Part shown: positions 5,476 to 13,035 of the stretch, one piece after another
Position numbering within the stretch: position 1 is the first letter of the stretch
How the letters are laid out: the number at the start of each line of letters is the position of its first letter
Assembly (NCBI GenBank): GCA_036796755.1
Contig: DAIRCJ010000040.1
Location: 1-13,783 of the forward strand
Length of the DNA: 13,783 nt
Reading direction: 5' to 3'
Origin: CALKMS01 sp036796755
GTDB taxonomy: Bacteria; Actinomycetota; Aquicultoria; SKW223; CALKMS01
Translations under genes and position numbers: made by a program
Notes under the pieces: generated by a model
What the model was told of the DNA's origin: nothing
The model's input: the letters and a program-made list of their open reading frames with translations, nothing else
Database searches by the model: none

Positions 5476-6749
5476 TTTTCTTCCTTTTCGGTTAAATCAA
5501 ACAGAAAACGAAGAGCCTCAATATAGTTATAACCGTCTTTTTCATTGACAACCTCTTTGAGTTTCAAGGTTGGGGTATGAAGAAACTTGTTCGTCAGGCG
5601 ATGAACCACAATTTTTACTTCTTCTTGGTCTTTCTTGGAAAGGTGGGACATCTTTTTAAGAAAAGTTTCCAGTTCTTTCTCTTTAATCTCTTCAATTCGC
5701 CGCCGGAAAGAGCGCAGTATGGGAACAATTTCCAGAGTTGAAAGCCAGTCAAAAAACTCATCAACCTCGCCCTCAATAATTGACTCGGCTTTTTTAGCTT
5801 CCTTTTCCCTTTCTTTTTTATTGCTTTCCACCACCTGCTCAAGGTCGTCAATATCATAAAGGAAAACATTATAAAGGTCGCCAACCGAAGGCTCTACATC
5901 TCGGGGAACAGCTATGTCAATGAAAAAGAGGGGACGGTTTTTTCTTTTCTTCATTACTTCAGCAACTTTTTCCTGGGTTACCACAAAGCCGGGGGCACCA
6001 GTTGAACTTATTACAATGTCCGCTTCGGTCAAACAGTCTCTCAGCTGATCAAAAGAGAAAGGCTGGCCACCAAATTTTTTAGCCAGCTCAACCGCTCTCT
6101 CATAAGTGCGATTAACTACATAGATAGATTTGACTCCGCAATCAAGGAGGTGAACCACAGTCAGTTCTCCCATCTCTCCCGCTCCAATAATCATTGCTTT
6201 CCGCCCGGATAAATCTTCAAAAACATTTTTGGCCAACTGAACGGCAGCGTAACTTATAGAAACGGCAGCTTCACCAATGCTGGTTTCTGTTCGCACCAGC
6301 TTACCAACTTCCAAAGCCTGACGAAAAAGCCGATTAAAAATAGTTCTGGTCGCTCCGGAATCCAGAGCCAGTTCATAGGCGTCTTTTATTTGCCCGAGAA
6401 TTTGAGCCTCCCCAACCACCATTGAATCCAGGCTGGAAACCACCCTTAAAAGGTGGTGAACTGCAGCTCGCTCCGAAAAAAAATAGAGATAAGGTTGGAA
6501 GGATTTAACATCCAAACCCCGATTGGCAGCCAGAAATTTGATTACCTCTTCCTTACCTTTCTCCTCTGAAGTGCAAACAAAATAGATTTCTGTTCGATTA
6601 CAGGTAGAAACAATAACGGCTTCCGAAAGGCAGTCGGAAGAAAGCAAATCCTTCAAGGCGCTTCCCTGTTCGGCTTCGGGAAAGGAAAGTTTTTCCCGAA
6701 CTTCAACCGGTGCTGTTTTATGGCTTAAACCCAGAACGACTATCGGCAT
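5463..6749 (-). CDS. hemA: Glutamyl-tRNA reductase
   Basis: NADPH-dependent reduction of glutamyl-tRNA(Glu) to glutamate-1-semialdehyde, the first committed step of the C5 tetrapyrrole pathway. The catalytic domain opens with GLSHKTAPVEVREK (7-20) and contains the nucleophile Cys50 in STCNRTEIY, HHLLRVVSSLDSMVVGE (98-114) and GEAQILGQIKDAY (113-125). The nucleotide-binding domain has IIGAGEMGE (187-195), and the helical C-terminal part (about 315-428) is the dimerisation region. It is full length at 428 residues. The ATG at 6749 has only a weak GGTGAT ribosome site and follows a 47-bp gap after the CcsA-type gene. Use of the C5 route fits bacteria other than alphaproteobacteria. Haem often feeds back on this enzyme, but nothing in the DNA shows that here. 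Confidence 0.97.
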   Translation of the reverse strand: MPIVVLGLSHKTAPVEVREKLSFPEAEQGSALKDLLSSDCLSEAVIVSTCNRTEIYFVCTSEEKGKEEVIKFLAANRGLDVKSFQPYLYFFSERAAVHHLLRVVSSLDSMVVGEAQILGQIKDAYELALDSGATRTIFNRLFRQALEVGKLVRTETSIGEAAVSISYAAVQLAKNVFEDLSGRKAMIIGAGEMGELTVVHLLDCGVKSIYVVNRTYERAVELAKKFGGQPFSFDQLRDCLTEADIVISSTGAPGFVVTQEKVAEVMKKRKNRPLFFIDIAVPRDVEPSVGDLYNVFLYDIDDLEQVVESNKKEREKEAKKAESIIEGEVDEFFDWLSTLEIVPILRSFRRRIEEIKEKELETFLKKMSHLSKKDQEEVKIVVHRLTNKFLHTPTLKLKEVVNEKDGYNYIEALRFLFDLTEKEEKCEE

Positions 6750-6796
6750 TTATCACCATTGAAATGATTAAGCTTAAGACTTTAAACCTTCCTTAA

Positions 6797-7651
6797 TCAA
6801 AAGCCCTTCCCATAAGTATGAATACTGGGAAGTAAATAACTTATAAAGTAAGTTATTATTGAAGCCAGAAAACCAAGAATAGCAAGATAACTGGCGTTTC
6901 TTCCCCGCCAGTTCAAAAACTGGCGGCTGGCAATATAAAACCCGTAAATTAAAAACATTCCCAGGGCACCAGTTTGTTTCGGGTCCCACTGCCACATCTT
7001 ACCCCAGACTACCTTAGCCCAGACCATCCCGCTTAAAATCAAAACACCGGTAAAAATCGTTCCCACCACTACAAACTGATAGCAAAGATTATCCGCCGTC
7101 TCCAGAGAAGGGAGCTTTTGCCAGAAAGGAGAAAGGGACTTGCTTTTCAAGCGATACTCCTGCAAAAGGTAAGTTATAGCCATCAAAGTAGCAATGGTAA
7201 AAGAACCATAAGCTATCAAAGCGCAGGTAACATGAACGGTAACCCAGAAAGATTTTAAGGGGCCGGGAATAGCTGAAACCTCCTGATAGCTGTGCCAGGC
7301 ATAAAGCAAAATAGCCACCGAGATGGGTAAAGCAAAAACACCAATATAGCGAATGCGAGGAGAGCGATGAGAATAAATCAACTCCACCGCAAGATAGATA
7401 GCCAGAATGGCAAAAGCATAGAAAATGCGGGCCATAAAGGGACCGGAAAAAGGGTGAAGCCTGAAAGTTAACCACTCAAAAGCCAGGATTAAAAAAAGAG
7501 AAAAAAAAGCGATTAAAGTAAAGGCCGAAGCTATCCTCTGCTGGTAAACTTTCTCAACTTTAGCAAAGAAGTTTTTAATGTAAAGAAAAGAAGCAGCCCC
7601 ACCGAAAACAATAGCCAACCAGAATAAAAAAGTTATCTCAACCTGTTCCAT
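6797..7651 (-). CDS. ccsA: CcsA/ResC-type cytochrome c assembly membrane protein
   Basis: A 284-residue integral membrane protein with about eight hydrophobic helices. It carries the tryptophan-rich WWD motif of haem handlers at 211-227 (WAKVVWGKMWQWDPKQT), and flanking histidines at His140 (TVHVTCALIAYG) and His278 near the C-terminus (PSIHTYGKG), the usual candidate haem ligands. CcsA, with a CcsB/ResB partner, exports haem and ligates it to apocytochrome c; no ResB gene is in this window. HemX of Bacillus hem operons is a related alternative, but the intact WWD favours CcsA. It lies directly before hemA, so haem synthesis and haem delivery share an operon. A perfect extended -10 sits 20 bp before its ATG, so this gene and the hem genes can be transcribed independently of the cofactor genes. 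Confidence 0.85.
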   Translation of the reverse strand: MEQVEITFLFWLAIVFGGAASFLYIKNFFAKVEKVYQQRIASAFTLIAFFSLFLILAFEWLTFRLHPFSGPFMARIFYAFAILAIYLAVELIYSHRSPRIRYIGVFALPISVAILLYAWHSYQEVSAIPGPLKSFWVTVHVTCALIAYGSFTIATLMAITYLLQEYRLKSKSLSPFWQKLPSLETADNLCYQFVVVGTIFTGVLILSGMVWAKVVWGKMWQWDPKQTGALGMFLIYGFYIASRQFLNWRGRNASYLAILGFLASIITYFISYLLPSIHTYGKGF

Positions 7652-7670
7652 AGTTTTTAGCCTGAACTCA

Positions 7671-7679
7671 ATTATACCA
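7671..7679 (-). promoter_or_regulatory. Extended -10 promoter ahead of ccsA-hemACD
   Basis: The minus strand reads TGGTATAAT (7679-7671), a full TGn extension plus a perfect TATAAT. The -35 region is weak, as is usual for extended -10 promoters. The predicted start is near 7664, giving a leader of about 14 nt before ATG 7651. It lies between the last codons of the CcmC-like gene and ccsA, and so would be an internal promoter. A single nine-base match in AT-rich DNA can arise by chance. Confidence 0.55.
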
Positions 7680-7680
7680 T

Positions 7681-8319
7681 CTAATCGGTTATTTTAAATA
7701 AACTTCTGTTGCTCTCTTTTAACCAGTTAGCTAAAAAAGCGTAGCTTAAAAAAACCAGAGCCGTGATTATCTCAAAAAGAATTTTCATCAGAGGGGAAGG
7801 AGAAGAACCGATAGCATTCTCAGGGTGAAAAACATTTTTAGCACTAAACACTGTTATAATCAGGGAAAAACCAATTAGGATGGTAGAAATTTTAAGAAAA
7901 ATCTTTGAAGGTTTAAACTCGTAAAGCACCAGAACAAGCAGGATTAAAAAGGAGTAAACAACTGCCAGCATAACCTTCGGCTCCTGGAGAAGGAAACCTC
8001 CCCATAAAGCTTTCATAATGTAGGCTCCCAGGAGAGACTGGATAAACCAGAAAATAATTGCTACCGTCTGCAGGCTACTAACCCAGCTGGTTAACTCTTG
8101 ACGCCAGAAAGAAAACAGACTTATAAGGGCCGCCAGAAAGAAAAAATAGGCAGCGTTGCGAGCAATAGAGGCATGGAAATAAATTACTTTAACCCAGTTA
8201 TGGATGGTCTTTTCAGCCGGGACCAGAAGAGAAAAAACGCCCGCCAGTATAAGGAAAATCCAGAACAACCACCAGCTAAAAAAAGCCTTTTCCTTTCTTA
8301 ATGCCTTATCAGTTGCCAC
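7681..8319 (-). CDS. CcmC-like membrane protein with degenerate WWD motif
   Basis: Integral membrane protein with about six hydrophobic helices. I choose GTG 8319 (212 residues) because AAGGAG lies 6 nt upstream; the open frame extends to GTG 8334 without a better site. The pattern KVIYFHASIARNAAYFFFLAAL (44-65) matches the first His segment of CcmC proteins (IYFHVP), and KNVFHPENA (161-169) matches their second (LHP/LHQP). Between them, where CcmC has a WG..WWVWDARL motif, this protein has WGGFLLQEPKV (106-116): same spacing, Trp-Gly kept, other aromatics and the Asp replaced. His49 and His165 are thus retained without the tryptophan-rich surface. Placement next to ccsA supports a role in haem trafficking or cytochrome c maturation, but the function is inferred. 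It overlaps the mog end by 11 bp. Confidence 0.65.
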   Translation of the reverse strand: MATDKALRKEKAFFSWWLFWIFLILAGVFSLLVPAEKTIHNWVKVIYFHASIARNAAYFFFLAALISLFSFWRQELTSWVSSLQTVAIIFWFIQSLLGAYIMKALWGGFLLQEPKVMLAVVYSFLILLVLVLYEFKPSKIFLKISTILIGFSLIITVFSAKNVFHPENAIGSSPSPLMKILFEIITALVFLSYAFLANWLKESNRSLFKITD

Positions 8320-8806
8320 ATTCTTCTCCTTCACCTTTTAAAATTTCTATTCCGTGCTTTAAAGCCGGCAAAACCACTTCAAAATTTTCCACCGCTCCTT
8401 TCACACTTCCCGGAAGATTAATAATTACGGTTTTTTTTCGGATTCCAGCTAAAGCCCGAGAAAGCATCGCCGTTGGAGTTTTCTTCAAGCTTTCAGCCCG
8501 CATCGCTTCAGCCAGCCCGGGAGCTTCCCTTTCCAGCACCTCTTTTGTTGCTTCCGGAGTCACATCTCGAGGGGAAAAACCCGTCCCCCCAGTGGTCAAC
8601 GCCAGGTCGGCTAAGCCACTGTCAGCAATTTCCTTGAGTTCTTTTTTTATCAGTTCCTTCTCGTCGGGAAGAACTTTATAATAAACAATTTCCCCTTGAT
8701 TTTGATTAACTATTTCCTCCAGGGCAGGGCCGCTTTTGTCTTCCCTTTTACCTTTATAACCCTTATCAGAAATGGTTAAAATGGCTACTTTTACTCCTTT
8801 TAGCAA
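8309..8806 (-). CDS. mog: MoaB/Mog-family molybdopterin adenylyltransferase
   Basis: Binds molybdopterin and adenylates it ahead of metal insertion by MoeA. I choose TTG 8806 (165 residues) because GAGGAAGGG lies 8 nt upstream; TTG 8824 is the alternative. Residues 5-13 form the first strand (VKVAILTIS), followed by DKSGPALEE, the family hallmark TTGGTGFSPRDVTPEAT in the middle, and NLPGSVKGAVENFE toward the end, which bind the pterin and nucleotide. MoaB and Mog share these signatures, so the exact subfamily is not certain. It lies 26 bp after the MOSC gene in the cofactor cluster and overlaps the start of the CcmC-like gene. Confidence 0.92.
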   Translation of the reverse strand: MLKGVKVAILTISDKGYKGKREDKSGPALEEIVNQNQGEIVYYKVLPDEKELIKKELKEIADSGLADLALTTGGTGFSPRDVTPEATKEVLEREAPGLAEAMRAESLKKTPTAMLSRALAGIRKKTVIINLPGSVKGAVENFEVVLPALKHGIEILKGEGEECGN

Positions 8807-8832
8807 ACAAAATCCCTTCCTCAAGCTTATTT

Positions 8833-9300
8833 TTATTTACTTTTCTCCTCTTTTAGAGCTTCTATCCTGTCTCCTGCTCTTACCCAGCCACCCTTTAAAA
8901 CGCGGGCAAAAATTCCTTCCCGGGGCATTACGCAATCTCCTGCTTGATAGTAAATGGCACACCTGGTATGACAAACTTTACCAATTTGAGAAACTTCGAG
9001 CAAGACTTCCTGGCCTATTTTTAAGCGAGTGCCAACCGGAAGAGAAAGCAAATCCAGTCCCGAAGTAGTAATATTCTCGGCAAAGTCACCGGGACCAACC
9101 TTTAAACCCATCTTCTTCATTTTTTCAATGCTTTCCAGAGCCAGCAAGCTAACCTGACGGTGCCAGTCAGCCGCATGAGCATCACCTTTAAAACCACGCT
9201 CTTCAATCAAAAAACCTTCGGCAACCGGCTTTTTACGAACGCTTTTTTTGGCGCTTATATTAACCGAAACAACCTTGCCTTTACCAGTAGAAATCGCCAC
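8833..9300 (-). CDS. MOSC domain protein of the molybdenum cofactor cluster
   Basis: A 155-residue single-domain protein. MOSC domains are found in the C-terminal part of Moco sulfurases and are thought to bind pterin cofactor or carry sulfur on a conserved Cys. The core here is VCHTRCAIYYQAGDCVMPREG (109-129), with Cys110, Cys114 and Cys123, and the following GIFARVLKGGWVRAGD; EERGFKGDAHA near 33-43 is the other conserved part. The start is GTG 9300, preceded by GGAGGT, and lies inside the end of moaC (20-bp overlap). MOSC proteins fused or next to MoaC/Mog are common in clostridia-like genomes. The sulfur-carrier role is not proven for this small form. Confidence 0.9.
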   Translation of the reverse strand: MAISTGKGKVVSVNISAKKSVRKKPVAEGFLIEERGFKGDAHAADWHRQVSLLALESIEKMKKMGLKVGPGDFAENITTSGLDLLSLPVGTRLKIGQEVLLEVSQIGKVCHTRCAIYYQAGDCVMPREGIFARVLKGGWVRAGDRIEALKEEKSK

Positions 9301-9760
9301 TCTTACCTCCTTTCTTCTCTTTGAGATGAATATCAGTGATAATCATTCGCTTATCCACCGCCTTACACATATCATAAATTGTCAGGGAGGCTACAGCGAC
9401 TGCGTTCAGAGCTTCCATTTCGACTCCGGTTCTATCTAAAGCCTTTACTGTTGCCAAAACCTTTAAGGCATTTTCACCTTCCAGTGCTTCAATCTGGACA
9501 TCAATATGAGTCAGGCGAAGAGGATGGCAAAGAGGTATTAGTTCGGAAGTTTTTTTAGCCGCCATTATCCCGGCTAAACGAGCGGTAGCCAGAACATCCC
9601 CCTTGGCGATTTTCCCTTCAACAACCATTTTTAAGGTTTCAGCCGACATTAAAACCTTTCCGACTGCTCGGGCTGTTCTTTCGGTCTCTCCTTTCTCACT
9701 TACATCAACCATCCGAGCCTTTCCTTTTTCATCAAGGTGAGTAAGTTTTTTTTCTTTCAT
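9281..9760 (-). CDS. moaC: Cyclic pyranopterin monophosphate synthase
   Basis: Works directly after MoaA: converts 3',8-cyclo-7,8-dihydro-GTP into cyclic pyranopterin monophosphate. It is 159 residues, standard length. The active-site parts are LIPLCHPLRLTHIDV (74-88), DRTGVEMEALNAVAVASLTIYDMCKAVDK (109-137), with the invariant Asp130 and Lys137, and the N-terminal ARMVDVSEK (15-23). The ATG at 9760 overlaps the moaA stop as ATGA, with GGGAGG upstream. MoaC is a hexamer in known cases. Confidence 0.98.
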   Translation of the reverse strand: MKEKKLTHLDEKGKARMVDVSEKGETERTARAVGKVLMSAETLKMVVEGKIAKGDVLATARLAGIMAAKKTSELIPLCHPLRLTHIDVQIEALEGENALKVLATVKALDRTGVEMEALNAVAVASLTIYDMCKAVDKRMIITDIHLKEKKGGKSGDFYW

Positions 9761-10716
9761 CCTCCAACCTCCCTCAACCCTTTTCCTTTAATTTTGCCTT
9801 TGGCTTTCTGGCGGCTCTCGGGCTTCTCAGCCAGAGCTTTGGAAATAAGTTGCTTTATCTCCTCGTCAGTTGCTCCCTGGCGAAGAGGAGTTCTTAAATC
9901 GACTGACCAGTCGGAAAAAAGACAGGGTTTCAGTTTTCCGCTTGCCGAGACTCTCAAGCGGTTACAGGAAGAGCAAAAATGTTCAGTGTAAGGGCAGATA
10001 AAACCAACCGTTCCTTTCATCCCCCGAAGTCTATAATATCGGGCCGGACCCGAACCCTGAGGCGGACTTGTTTCTTCAATTAAACCGTAAGCCGAAAGGC
10101 GCAATCGCGCCTCGGTGCAGGAAACAAAACGATCTTCAACTGGAGAAAACTCCATCAACTCAATAAAGCGAATATGAACTGGAAGCTTGTTAGCCAGCTC
10201 AATAAAGGGATTTAAATCATCGTTTATGCCTTTCAGCAAAACCACATTAACTTTAACCGGAGAAAAACCTTTCTTTACTGCTTCTTCCAGCCCCCTTAAA
10301 ACTCGATTCAAGTTCCCCCCACCTGTAATTTCAGCGTATTTTTCGGCATCCAAAGTGTCAAGGCTGATGTTTAAACGCCTTAAACCCGCCTCCCAAAGTT
10401 CATCGATAAAATGAGAAAGTAAAACTCCATTGGTAGTCAAAGAGACATCCTCAGAACCGTCAAGGTCAACCACTGACTTAATAAACTGAGAAAGGTTTTT
10501 TCTTAACAAGGGCTCTCCACCGGTAATCCGAAAGCGAGTAATACCCATTTCTAAAGCCAGCTTAACCAGCCGTAAAAGCTCTTCGTAGGTTAGTATTTCC
10601 TCGGGAGGCAAAAAAGAAAATTCTTTCTGGGGCTGACAGTAAAAACAGCGGAGATTGCAGCGGTCAGTTACGGAAACTCTCATATAATTGATTTTTCGAT
10701 TAAAACTGTCTCTCAT
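9757..10716 (-). CDS. moaA: GTP 3',8-cyclase, radical SAM
   Basis: First enzyme of molybdenum/tungsten cofactor synthesis, rearranging GTP with S-adenosylmethionine. The radical SAM [4Fe-4S] motif is Cys20, Cys24 and Cys27 (CNLRCFYC), followed by GGEPL (66-70). The second, substrate-binding cluster is Cys248-x2-Cys251-x13-Cys265, exactly the MoaA spacing. The tail ends in Val-Gly-Gly, the conserved GG terminus needed for activity in known MoaA proteins. The tail before it (about 302-313) is unusually Lys-rich. Length is 319 residues. It begins 1 bp after the moeA stop and overlaps moaC by 4 bp. Confidence 0.98.
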   Translation of the reverse strand: MRDSFNRKINYMRVSVTDRCNLRCFYCQPQKEFSFLPPEEILTYEELLRLVKLALEMGITRFRITGGEPLLRKNLSQFIKSVVDLDGSEDVSLTTNGVLLSHFIDELWEAGLRRLNISLDTLDAEKYAEITGGGNLNRVLRGLEEAVKKGFSPVKVNVVLLKGINDDLNPFIELANKLPVHIRFIELMEFSPVEDRFVSCTEARLRLSAYGLIEETSPPQGSGPARYYRLRGMKGTVGFICPYTEHFCSSCNRLRVSASGKLKPCLFSDWSVDLRTPLRQGATDEEIKQLISKALAEKPESRQKAKGKIKGKGLREVGG

Positions 10717-10717
10717 T

Positions 10718-11932
10718 TCACCACTCCACCAGATGAACTTTTACTTTCTCGCCGGCGGAGAGGTAATCAACCTCAGCCGGAATTAAAGCCAGACCATTGG
10801 CCTGAGCCAGCGTTTTTAAAATCCCTGAGCCCTGCAAACCAACGCTTTCCGCCCAGAACTTTCCTTCTTCAAATGTAATTTTCACCCGCAAAAAATTAAG
10901 TCGTCCTTTTTTCTTTTTGACCTCATGCTTGATTATCGCTTCAATCTCCTGAGGTCGAAAATCGCTCTGACCACTGAGAAGCTTTAAGAAAGGCCGAACA
11001 TACTCTTCAAAAGAAATAGCCACTGCGCCGGGGTTGCCGGGCAAACCAAAAAGATAAGCTCGCTTGCCTTCTTTCTCGTAAACATAAAAAGCTAAAGGCT
11101 TGGCTGGTTTTTGAGCAACCTTCCAGAAAACTTTTCGGGCCCCCAGCCTTTCAAAAGCTTCTTTGACCAGGTCGTAATCGCCCATTGAAACTCCACCAGT
11201 GGTTAAAACTAGGTCACATTCTTTTACCGCTTTTTTTACCAGTTTAACTGTTTTTTCCAGGTTATCGCCGACCGTTCCATAGTCAAAGGAAAGGGCGTTA
11301 GCCGAAGCAATTTGAGCCCTTAAAGCGTAGGAGTTGCTGTTTCTAATGAAACCTGGCTTCAAAGGCTGGTCAACCTCCAAAAGTTCACTTCCGGTAGCAA
11401 TAACTCCCACCTTCGGCTGAAAAAAGACTTTAACCCGGGAAAAACCAAGAGCCGCTAAAAGTCCTATTCGGGGAGAGTTTAAGAAAGTTCCCTTTTTTAA
11501 AATCAGCTCCCCTTCTTTAACATCCTCACCAGCTAACCTAATATTTTCCCCTTCTTTTACCTTTCGAGAAACAGCAATCTGGAAAGGCTTTTCTTCCACC
11601 TCTTCCCGGGGGATTACCGCATCAGCCCCTGGTGGAATGGGGGCACCGGTCATAATCCTCGCTGCCTCTCCTTTCTTTATCGGAAGGTGTTGAAAGTTGC
11701 CAGCTGCTTCCTCGCTTACCAGGCTCAAAAAAACCTTTTCGCCTTCTTTAGTGTCTTCGCTTCTTAAAGCATAACCATCCATAGCTGAATTGTTAAAGGA
11801 AGGCAGGGAATGAGGAGCAAATAAGTCTTCGGCTAAAACTCGCCTGAAAGCTTCTTTAAGGCTTACTTCCTCTTCTCCTAAAACTTTAGCTTCTTTAAAC
11901 ACCAGTTTCTGAGCTTTTTCATAACTTATCAT
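10718..11932 (-). CDS. moeA: Molybdopterin molybdenumtransferase
   Basis: Inserts molybdate (or tungstate) into adenylated molybdopterin produced by Mog/MoaB. It is 404 residues, full length. Family signatures: NNSAMDGYALRSED (47-60), MTGAPIPPGADAVIPRE (94-110), GVIATGSEL (176-184), TTGGVSMGDYDLVKE (244-258) and FGLPGNPGAV (295-304), with the C-terminal beta domain from about 330. The ATG at 11932 overlaps the ABC ATPase stop by 4 bp and has AAAGGAGG upstream. A single MoeA beside a tungstate-type transporter leaves open which metal it handles; many anaerobes have separate MoeA copies for Mo and W. Confidence 0.97.
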   Translation of the reverse strand: MISYEKAQKLVFKEAKVLGEEEVSLKEAFRRVLAEDLFAPHSLPSFNNSAMDGYALRSEDTKEGEKVFLSLVSEEAAGNFQHLPIKKGEAARIMTGAPIPPGADAVIPREEVEEKPFQIAVSRKVKEGENIRLAGEDVKEGELILKKGTFLNSPRIGLLAALGFSRVKVFFQPKVGVIATGSELLEVDQPLKPGFIRNSNSYALRAQIASANALSFDYGTVGDNLEKTVKLVKKAVKECDLVLTTGGVSMGDYDLVKEAFERLGARKVFWKVAQKPAKPLAFYVYEKEGKRAYLFGLPGNPGAVAISFEEYVRPFLKLLSGQSDFRPQEIEAIIKHEVKKKKGRLNFLRVKITFEEGKFWAESVGLQGSGILKTLAQANGLALIPAEVDYLSAGEKVKVHLVEW

Positions 11933-13035
11933 CCGACCTCCTTTAATTCAGAATCAAGGGCACTGGAAGCGCGCACAGCGGTAGCTTTCACCCCAGCCCA
12001 AACTTTTTCTCCTTCAGCCAGTCCCAGCTCTTCCCAGGCAGCCTGAGTGAGGCTGGCCTTCAACAAGAAGCCACAGTCAAGTTCAAGCTGAAGCAAACGT
12101 CCAAAAGAATGAAATTTTAAAATTTTACCTGAAAACCAGTTCCGAATACTGCTTTGAAGTTTTTCCCGAGCAATCAGAACATCTTCCGGTTTAATAAAGA
12201 GCAAGGTCTCTTCACCTTCTTTAGCCGCCTGACCCCTAGCCAAAATCTCCCTTTCTCCCACCCTGACGGTTAGAAGACTATCCTTTTTTTCTTTTACCAC
12301 TCCTTTTAAAACTGTCTCAGCTCCAACCAGGCGAGCCACCTCTGAATTCACCGGATAATTAAAAACTTCCTCAACCTGCCCTTCTTGAGCAATCCGCCCC
12401 CCAATCAAGACTGCCACCTTTTTAGCCAGAAAAATCGCTTCTTCTCGATAATGGGTTACTAAAACAGTGGTTTGTCCAGTCTCTTCAATTATCTGCTTTA
12501 ACTCCCGAATTTTCCCTTCCCTGGTAGGGTAATCAAGCACTGAAAAAGGTTCGTCCAGAAACAAAATTTCCGGCTCTAAAATAAAGGCGCGAGCAAGATG
12601 AACCCGCTGAGCCTCACCTCCGGAAAGGCTCTGTGCCTCCTGTGCAAGCAGGGAAGAAAGGGAAAATAGCTCAACTACTTTTTCCAGCCTTTCTTTCACC
12701 AGAGCGGGCGAAGCTTTTCTTATCTTCAAACCGTAAAGCAAATTTTCCCTGACGCTTCCTTTAAAGAAGAAAGGCCGAGAAAGCAGCAAAGCCAGCCTTC
12801 TCCTCAATTCCAGGCTATTTCGGTCATCAACCTTTGTTCCCTCAAAAAAAACATCGCCCTTAAAAGGTTTCTCCACTAAAGCCATAATTCGCAAAAGAGT
12901 GCTCTTGCCAGCACCGTTTGGACCAAAAACCACCAGGCTGTCACCAGAAAAAACTTTCAAACTTTCCACTTCCAGAACTTTTCTTTCATTATAAAACTGG
13001 GAAACACCAACTATCTCCAGCTTCGGTAAGCCCAT
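11929..13035 (-). CDS. tupC: Tungstate/molybdate ABC transporter, ATP-binding subunit
   Basis: ATPase that drives oxyanion import through the permease encoded upstream. It is 368 residues: a nucleotide-binding domain (1-~235) and a C-terminal TOBE-like oxyanion-binding extension (~240-355) as in ModC and WtpC. Walker A is GPNGAGKST (38-46), the signature LSGGEAQRVHLARA (137-150), Walker B EILFLDEP (156-163) and the H-loop His195 (VTHYREEA). The Q-loop position reads LLLSRPFF (83-90), with Ser86 where Gln is expected, which is unusual. The ATG at 13035 lies inside the permease end (25-bp overlap) with GGAGAAAAGGA upstream. The permease is tungstate-type, so tupC is the best name; the TOBE part may let intracellular oxyanion inhibit transport. 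Confidence 0.88.
   Translation of the reverse strand: MGLPKLEIVGVSQFYNERKVLEVESLKVFSGDSLVVFGPNGAGKSTLLRIMALVEKPFKGDVFFEGTKVDDRNSLELRRRLALLLSRPFFFKGSVRENLLYGLKIRKASPALVKERLEKVVELFSLSSLLAQEAQSLSGGEAQRVHLARAFILEPEILFLDEPFSVLDYPTREGKIRELKQIIEETGQTTVLVTHYREEAIFLAKKVAVLIGGRIAQEGQVEEVFNYPVNSEVARLVGAETVLKGVVKEKKDSLLTVRVGEREILARGQAAKEGEETLLFIKPEDVLIAREKLQSSIRNWFSGKILKFHSFGRLLQLELDCGFLLKASLTQAAWEELGLAEGEKVWAGVKATAVRASSALDSELKEVG

Noticed and set aside
5615..5884. Second minus-strand frame inside hemA, which could suggest a frameshift
   Set aside because: The hemA frame itself is continuous for 428 residues with all motifs; the other frame is an AT-rich by-product.
6764..6776. Short palindrome TTAAGCTTAA before hemA
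   Set aside because: It is only 10 bp, contains a common restriction-site core, and is AT-rich; it gives no support for an operator.
7089..7475. Second minus-strand frame inside ccsA
   Set aside because: The ccsA frame is intact with the WWD motif and both histidines in place; the shifted frame only mirrors its hydrophobic codons.
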